From Ramlibacter paludis (GTDB lineage: Bacteria; Pseudomonadota; Gammaproteobacteria; Burkholderiales; Burkholderiaceae_C), in NCBI RefSeq assembly GCF_022012305.1, contig NZ_JAKLTM010000001.1, positions 1 to 64,000 on the forward strand: a stretch of DNA of 64,000 bases. The letters are read 5' to 3'. Numbering within the stretch: the stretch's first letter is position 1; each line of letters begins with the position of its first letter. This document shows positions 60,875-64,000 of this stretch, piece after piece. Under the pieces are notes generated by a model that had not been told where the DNA came from, did not search any database, and worked only from the letters and a program-made list of their open reading frames with translations. Both the position numbers and the translations under genes were made by a program.

Positions 60875-61723
60875 TCAGGCCTTGAACGGAACCACCAGCT
60901 GCCGCTGCTCGCCGAGACCCTGGATGCCCAGCGTCATCACGTCGCCCTTTTTCAGGTACGTCGGCGGCTTCATGCCCAGGCCCACGCCGGGCGGGGTGCC
61001 CGTGGTGATGACGTCGCCGGGCATCAGCGTCATGAAGTGGCTCACGTAGCTCACCAGCTTGGCCACGTTGAAGATCATGGTGCGGGTGTTGCCGGTCTGC
61101 ATGCGCTTGCCGTTCACGTCCAGCCACATGTCCAGCTTCTGCACGTTCTCGATCTCGTCGGTGGTCACCAGCCAGGGACCGAGCGGGCCGAAGGTGTCGC
61201 AGCCCTTGCCCTTGTCCCACTGCGGGCCGCGCTCCAGCTGGAACTCGCGCTCGCTCACGTCGTTGCAGATCGCATAGCCGGCCACGTGGGTGAGCGCCTT
61301 GTTCATGGGGACGTAGCGCGCCAGCGTGCCGATCACCACGGCCAGCTCCACTTCCCAGTCGGTCTTGACCGAGCCGCGCGGCAGCATCACGTCGTCGTTG
61401 GGGCCCTGGATGCAGGTGGTGGCCTTCATGAACACCACCGGCTCCTTCGGGATCGGCACGCCCGATTCGGCGGCGTGGTCGGCGTAGTTCAGGCCGATGG
61501 CGACGAACTTGCCGACGTTGTTCACCGGCGAGCCGAAGCGCGGCGTGCCGCGCACCAGCGGCAGCTTGGCCGGGTTGGCCTTGCGGATGCGGGTCAGGCC
61601 CACTTGCCCGAGTTGCGCGGGGCCGATGTCCGGCACCACGCTGCTCAGGTCGCGCACGCGACCCTCGTCGTCGATGAGGCCGGGCTTTTCCTTGCCGGGA
61701 TTGCCGTAGCGAACCAGTTTCAT
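60875..61723 (-). CDS. Fumarylacetoacetate hydrolase-family protein, probable 2,4-diketo-3-deoxy-L-fuconate hydrolase
   Basis: A 282-residue FAH-fold hydrolase. Metal ligands lie in TDWEVELAVVIGT (Glu-x-Glu) and the following Asp in ICNDVSEREFQ; TGTPPGVGLGMKPP is the C-terminal signature. Length and the N-terminal KLVRYGNPGKEKPGLIDDEG match the group that splits 2,4-diketo-3-deoxy-L-fuconate (or the rhamnonate analogue) to pyruvate and lactate. Its two upstream neighbours are SDRs, one resembling 2-keto-3-deoxy-L-fuconate dehydrogenase, which supports this. Other FAH-family substrates cannot be excluded. Confidence 0.85.
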   Translation of the reverse strand: MKLVRYGNPGKEKPGLIDDEGRVRDLSSVVPDIGPAQLGQVGLTRIRKANPAKLPLVRGTPRFGSPVNNVGKFVAIGLNYADHAAESGVPIPKEPVVFMKATTCIQGPNDDVMLPRGSVKTDWEVELAVVIGTLARYVPMNKALTHVAGYAICNDVSEREFQLERGPQWDKGKGCDTFGPLGPWLVTTDEIENVQKLDMWLDVNGKRMQTGNTRTMIFNVAKLVSYVSHFMTLMPGDVITTGTPPGVGLGMKPPTYLKKGDVMTLGIQGLGEQRQLVVPFKA

Positions 61724-61745
61724 TTCTTCTTTCCTCGTTGTTGGT

Positions 61746-62492
61746 CTAGTACGTGGCGCGGCCGCCCGAAAGGTCGAAGGTCGCGCCGGTGGAAAAGGAG
61801 CAATCCTCGGTGCACAGCCAGCCGACCATGGCCGCGATTTCCTCCGGCAGGCCGAAGCGCCCCATGGGAATCTTCGACAGCATGAAGTCGATGTGCTGCT
61901 GCGACATCTGGTCGAAGATCGCCGTCTTCACCGCCGCCGGCGTCACGCAGTTCACGCGCACGCCGGTGTCGGCGAGTTCCTTGCCGAGCGACTTGGTCAG
62001 CGCGATCACGGCGGCCTTGCTGGCGCTGTAGGCACTGGCATTGGGGTTGCCGTCCTTGCCGGCCACCGAGGCGATGTTGACGATGCGGCCATAGTTGGCG
62101 GCGCGCATCACGCCCACCACTTCGCGGCAGCAGAGGAACAGACCATTCAGGTTGACGGCCATGACTTCCTGCCAGGCGTCCAGCGGGTAGTCCCACAGCT
62201 TGACGTTGGGGCCGGTGATGCCGGCGCTGTTGACCAGCGCATCGATGCGCTGCGCGCGCCGCACCGTGGATTGCACCGCCTCGCGCACCGAGCTCTCGCT
62301 GGCCACGTCGACCTGCACGAAGGCATTGCCGCTGCCCAGGCGCTCGGCGGCCGCGCGGCCGGCGGCCAGGTCGCGGTCCCAGAGCGAGACCGTGCCGCCC
62401 GAAGCGACCAGCCGCTGCGCGATGGCGAAGCCGAGTCCGGTGGCGCCGCCGGTCACGACCGCGTGGCGGCCGTCGAAGTCGAGGCGGTTCAT
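61746..62492 (-). CDS. Short-chain dehydrogenase/reductase, sugar-acid operon
   Basis: A 248-residue classical SDR with all key parts: VVTGGATGLGFAIAQRLVAS, NSAGITGPN, catalytic Ser-Val...SAYSASKAAVIALTKSLG (Tyr-x3-Lys) and the terminal GATFDLSGGRATY. It may oxidise the free sugar (L-fucose/galactose type) or a keto-acid step. It overlaps the adjoining SDR by four bases and lies 22 bases before the FAH gene. Confidence 0.87.
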   Translation of the reverse strand: MNRLDFDGRHAVVTGGATGLGFAIAQRLVASGGTVSLWDRDLAAGRAAAERLGSGNAFVQVDVASESSVREAVQSTVRRAQRIDALVNSAGITGPNVKLWDYPLDAWQEVMAVNLNGLFLCCREVVGVMRAANYGRIVNIASVAGKDGNPNASAYSASKAAVIALTKSLGKELADTGVRVNCVTPAAVKTAIFDQMSQQHIDFMLSKIPMGRFGLPEEIAAMVGWLCTEDCSFSTGATFDLSGGRATY

Positions 62493-63235
62493 ATCGTGAT
62501 GCCGCCGTCGGCGGCGTAGGCCTGGCCGGTCACGAACTGCGCCTCGTCGCTGGCCAGGAACACGACCAGCGGCGCGATTTCCTCGGCGCGCGCCAGCCGG
62601 CCCATGGGCTGGCGGGCGATGAAGGCCGCGCGCGCGGCCACCGGATCGGCATTGGCGTTGATGCGGTCCTGCAGCGAAGGCGTGTCGACGGTGCCGGGAC
62701 AGATCGCATTGCAGCGGATGCCGTTGGCCACGTAGTCGGCCGCGACGCTCTTGGTCAGGCCGATCACGGCCGCCTTGGTGGTGCCGTAGATGAAGCGATT
62801 CGGCAGGCCCTTGATGCTGCTGCAGACGCTGGCCATGTTGATGATGCTGCCGCGGCCCTTGCCCTCGTCGTTCTGCAGCATGCGCGGCAGCGCCGCCTGG
62901 ATCGCCCAGAACTGCGCCCGCACGTTCAGGTTGAGCGCGAAGTTCCACTCCTCGTCGGTCGCCTGCAGCACCGTGCCGTTGTGGACGAAGCCGGCGCAGT
63001 TGAACAGCACGTCGAGCGCCGGCATGCCCTGGATGACGCGCTCGATCGACGGCTTGTCCAGCACGTCGAGCTGCACGCTGCGGATGCCATCGACGCCTTC
63101 GAAGGCGTCCAGCAGGCGCGGATTGAGGTCGGTCGCCCAGACCTGCGCGCCCTCCGCCGCCAGCGCCAGCGCGCTCGCGCGGCCTATGCCTTGCCCGGCC
63201 GCGGTGACCAGGGCTGTCTTGTTCTTCAGTCGCAC
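62489..63235 (-). CDS. SDR, probable 2-keto-3-deoxy-L-fuconate dehydrogenase
   Basis: A 248-residue SDR. ALVTAAGQGIGRASALALAA, LFNCAGFVHNGTVLQATDEE, IINMASVCSSIKGLPNRFIY with Tyr-x3-Lys in YGTTKAAVIGL, and CNAICPGTVDTPSLQDRI closely follow 2-keto-3-deoxy-L-fuconate dehydrogenase of Xanthomonas as I recall it, more than generic SDRs. The start is GTG at 63235, preceded by AAGGAGCACACC. First gene of the leftward operon, divergent from the GntR-type gene. Confidence 0.87.
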   Translation of the reverse strand: MRLKNKTALVTAAGQGIGRASALALAAEGAQVWATDLNPRLLDAFEGVDGIRSVQLDVLDKPSIERVIQGMPALDVLFNCAGFVHNGTVLQATDEEWNFALNLNVRAQFWAIQAALPRMLQNDEGKGRGSIINMASVCSSIKGLPNRFIYGTTKAAVIGLTKSVAADYVANGIRCNAICPGTVDTPSLQDRINANADPVAARAAFIARQPMGRLARAEEIAPLVVFLASDEAQFVTGQAYAADGGITI

Positions 63236-63251
63236 GGTGTGCTCCTTCGTA

Positions 63252-63390
63252 GGGGCTAGGGGCTGGAGGCTAGGGGCTAGGGAAAACCGTGTTGGCACCC
63301 AGTGGTTTTCCGGATCATAATTGGTCTGACCACTTGGCCACTTAGTGCCAACCCGCCCCTCCCTAGTCCCCAGCCTCCAGCCTCTAACCC
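63252..63390. repeat. Intergenic inverted repeat between divergent genes
   Basis: A left arm starting GGGGCTAGGGGCTGGAGGCT at 63252 aligns without gaps to the reverse complement of the right arm, which ends at about 63392, over about 54 bases at roughly 75 per cent identity by eye. The best parts are GGCTGGAGGCT and GTTGGCAC (63291-63298) against GTGCCAAC (63345-63352). The loop contains the GntR-type operator. Confidence 0.75.
63322..63332. promoter_or_regulatory. GntR/FadR-type operator
   Basis: TGGTCTGACCA is a perfect 11-bp palindrome (TGGTC-T-GACCA), the usual form for FadR-subfamily GntR regulators, located in the middle of the divergent intergenic space, 60 bases from the regulator start. 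Confidence 0.65.
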
Positions 63391-63392
63391 CT

Positions 63393-64000
63393 GTGCCTTT
63401 GCAAGCCGTCGAATCCAGCCGCCTGTACCGCCAGATCGCGGAACAGCTGCGCGGGCTGATCACCGGCGGCGAGTTCGACGCCGGCACGCGGCTGCCGGCG
63501 GAGCGCGATCTCGCGCGCCAGCTCGGCGTGAGCCGGCCCTCGGTGCGCGAGGCGCTGATCGCGCTGGAGGTGGAAGGCTGGGTCGAGGTGCGCACCGGCT
63601 CCGGCATCTACGTGCAGCCGCAGGCGCAGCGGGCGTCGGTGGCGCGCGCGCCCGCCGCCAACGGCAGCGCCGAATGGGGCCCCTTGCAGGTGATGCAGGC
63701 GCGCGAACTGGTCGAAGGCGAAGTGGCGGCGCTGGCCGCGCGGCACGCGAAGAAACCGCAGTTGGCCGCGATGGCCTCGGCCCTGGCGCGCATGCGCGAG
63801 GAAGCCGAGTCCGGCGACGGCCCGCAAGGCGGCGACGAAGCCTTCCACCAGGCCATTGCCCAGGCTTGCGGCAACGAGGTGCTGGTCGACACCGTGCGCG
63901 GCTACTGGAACGCGCGCCAGGAGCCGATCTTCTCGCGCCTGGGCGACCACTTTGAGAACGCCGCGTCCTGGCAGGCCGCGCTCACCGAACATGCCGCCGT
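63393..64000 (+). CDS. GntR-family regulator, FadR (FCD) subfamily, partial
   Basis: At least 202 residues, open to the window edge. The N-terminal winged helix is complete: RLYRQIAEQLRGLITGGEF, GTRLPAERDLARQLGVSRPS, VREALIALEVEGWVEVRTGS. An FCD effector domain follows with ARELVEGEVAALAARHA and DEAFHQAIAQACGNEVLVDT, carrying Asp/His ligands of the FCD metal site. The start is GTG at 63393 (or TTG at 63399); no ATG precedes the conserved helix. It faces the sugar-acid operon across a shared promoter region and very likely represses it with a pathway acid as inducer. The C-terminus lies outside the window. Confidence 0.9.
   Translation, partial: MPLQAVESSRLYRQIAEQLRGLITGGEFDAGTRLPAERDLARQLGVSRPSVREALIALEVEGWVEVRTGSGIYVQPQAQRASVARAPAANGSAEWGPLQVMQARELVEGEVAALAARHAKKPQLAAMASALARMREEAESGDGPQGGDEAFHQAIAQACGNEVLVDTVRGYWNARQEPIFSRLGDHFENAASWQAALTEHAA

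Noticed and set aside
63302..63955. Plus-strand open frame starting with ATG before the GntR gene
   Set aside because: Wrong frame: the winged-helix and FCD motifs are read in the frame that starts at GTG 63393.

Overview
The window is GC-rich, densely packed, and reads as a chromosomal segment of a betaproteobacterium of the order Burkholderiales, most like Comamonadaceae (Ramlibacter/Variovorax type). That is inference from base composition, the families present (paired NMT1/THI5-like binding proteins, liv-plus-CoA-ligase operon, caa3 oxidase) and the dispersed GTCATYCCCGC hairpin repeats; no rRNA or tRNA gene is present to confirm it.

Layout. 1-3354: end of an integron. An IntI-type tyrosine recombinase (2263-3354) diverges from an attI-like site (about 1992-2057) and at least three cassettes read leftward (DUF4304 protein, HEPN-like protein, zinc-ribbon membrane protein). 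A LexA-type box lies on the intI start. 3381-7321: TonB-C protein, small protein, Atm1-type ABC exporter, YciA-like thioesterase, enoyl-CoA hydratase. 7420-14058: livHMGF-type importer with an acyl-CoA ligase and binding protein in one operon. 14076-15816: AI-2E-type permease and a RutR-like regulator. 16040-26601: an 11-gene catabolic region with two paralogous NMT1/THI5-like binding proteins, one ABC importer core, creatininase-like amidohydrolase, flavoproteins, RidA, two tandem Rieske oxygenases and an 8-oxoguanine/pterin-deaminase-like amidohydrolase. This is the best candidate for an undescribed system, probably uptake and breakdown of an N-heterocycle.

26671-34505 (minus strand): an Atu/Liu-like operon (TetR, SDR, biotin-dependent carboxylase subunits, two acyl-CoA dehydrogenases, thioesterase) for terpenoid or branched acyl-CoA breakdown; two of its reading frames carry in-frame palindromic repeat insertions. 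34662-35588: adenylate cyclase-FHA fusion. 35626-43037: an ECF42-type sigma factor with two DGPF (YCII) proteins, a VOC protein, a MATE exporter and UvrA2, with a matching ECF42-type promoter at 41921-41947. 43178-51035: one operon joining a PQQ alcohol dehydrogenase carrying the lanthanide Asp-x-Asp signature, a MoxJ-like binding protein, cytochrome c and a complete caa3-type oxidase with CtaG, effectively an alcohol-to-oxygen electron chain.

51208-60688: a nine-gene beta-oxidation operon led by a TetR regulator with a clear operator. 60875-64000: genes resembling the non-phosphorylative L-fucose (deoxy-sugar) pathway, diverging from a GntR/FadR-type regulator cut by the window edge; the shared intergenic space is one large imperfect inverted repeat with a GntR-type operator in its loop.
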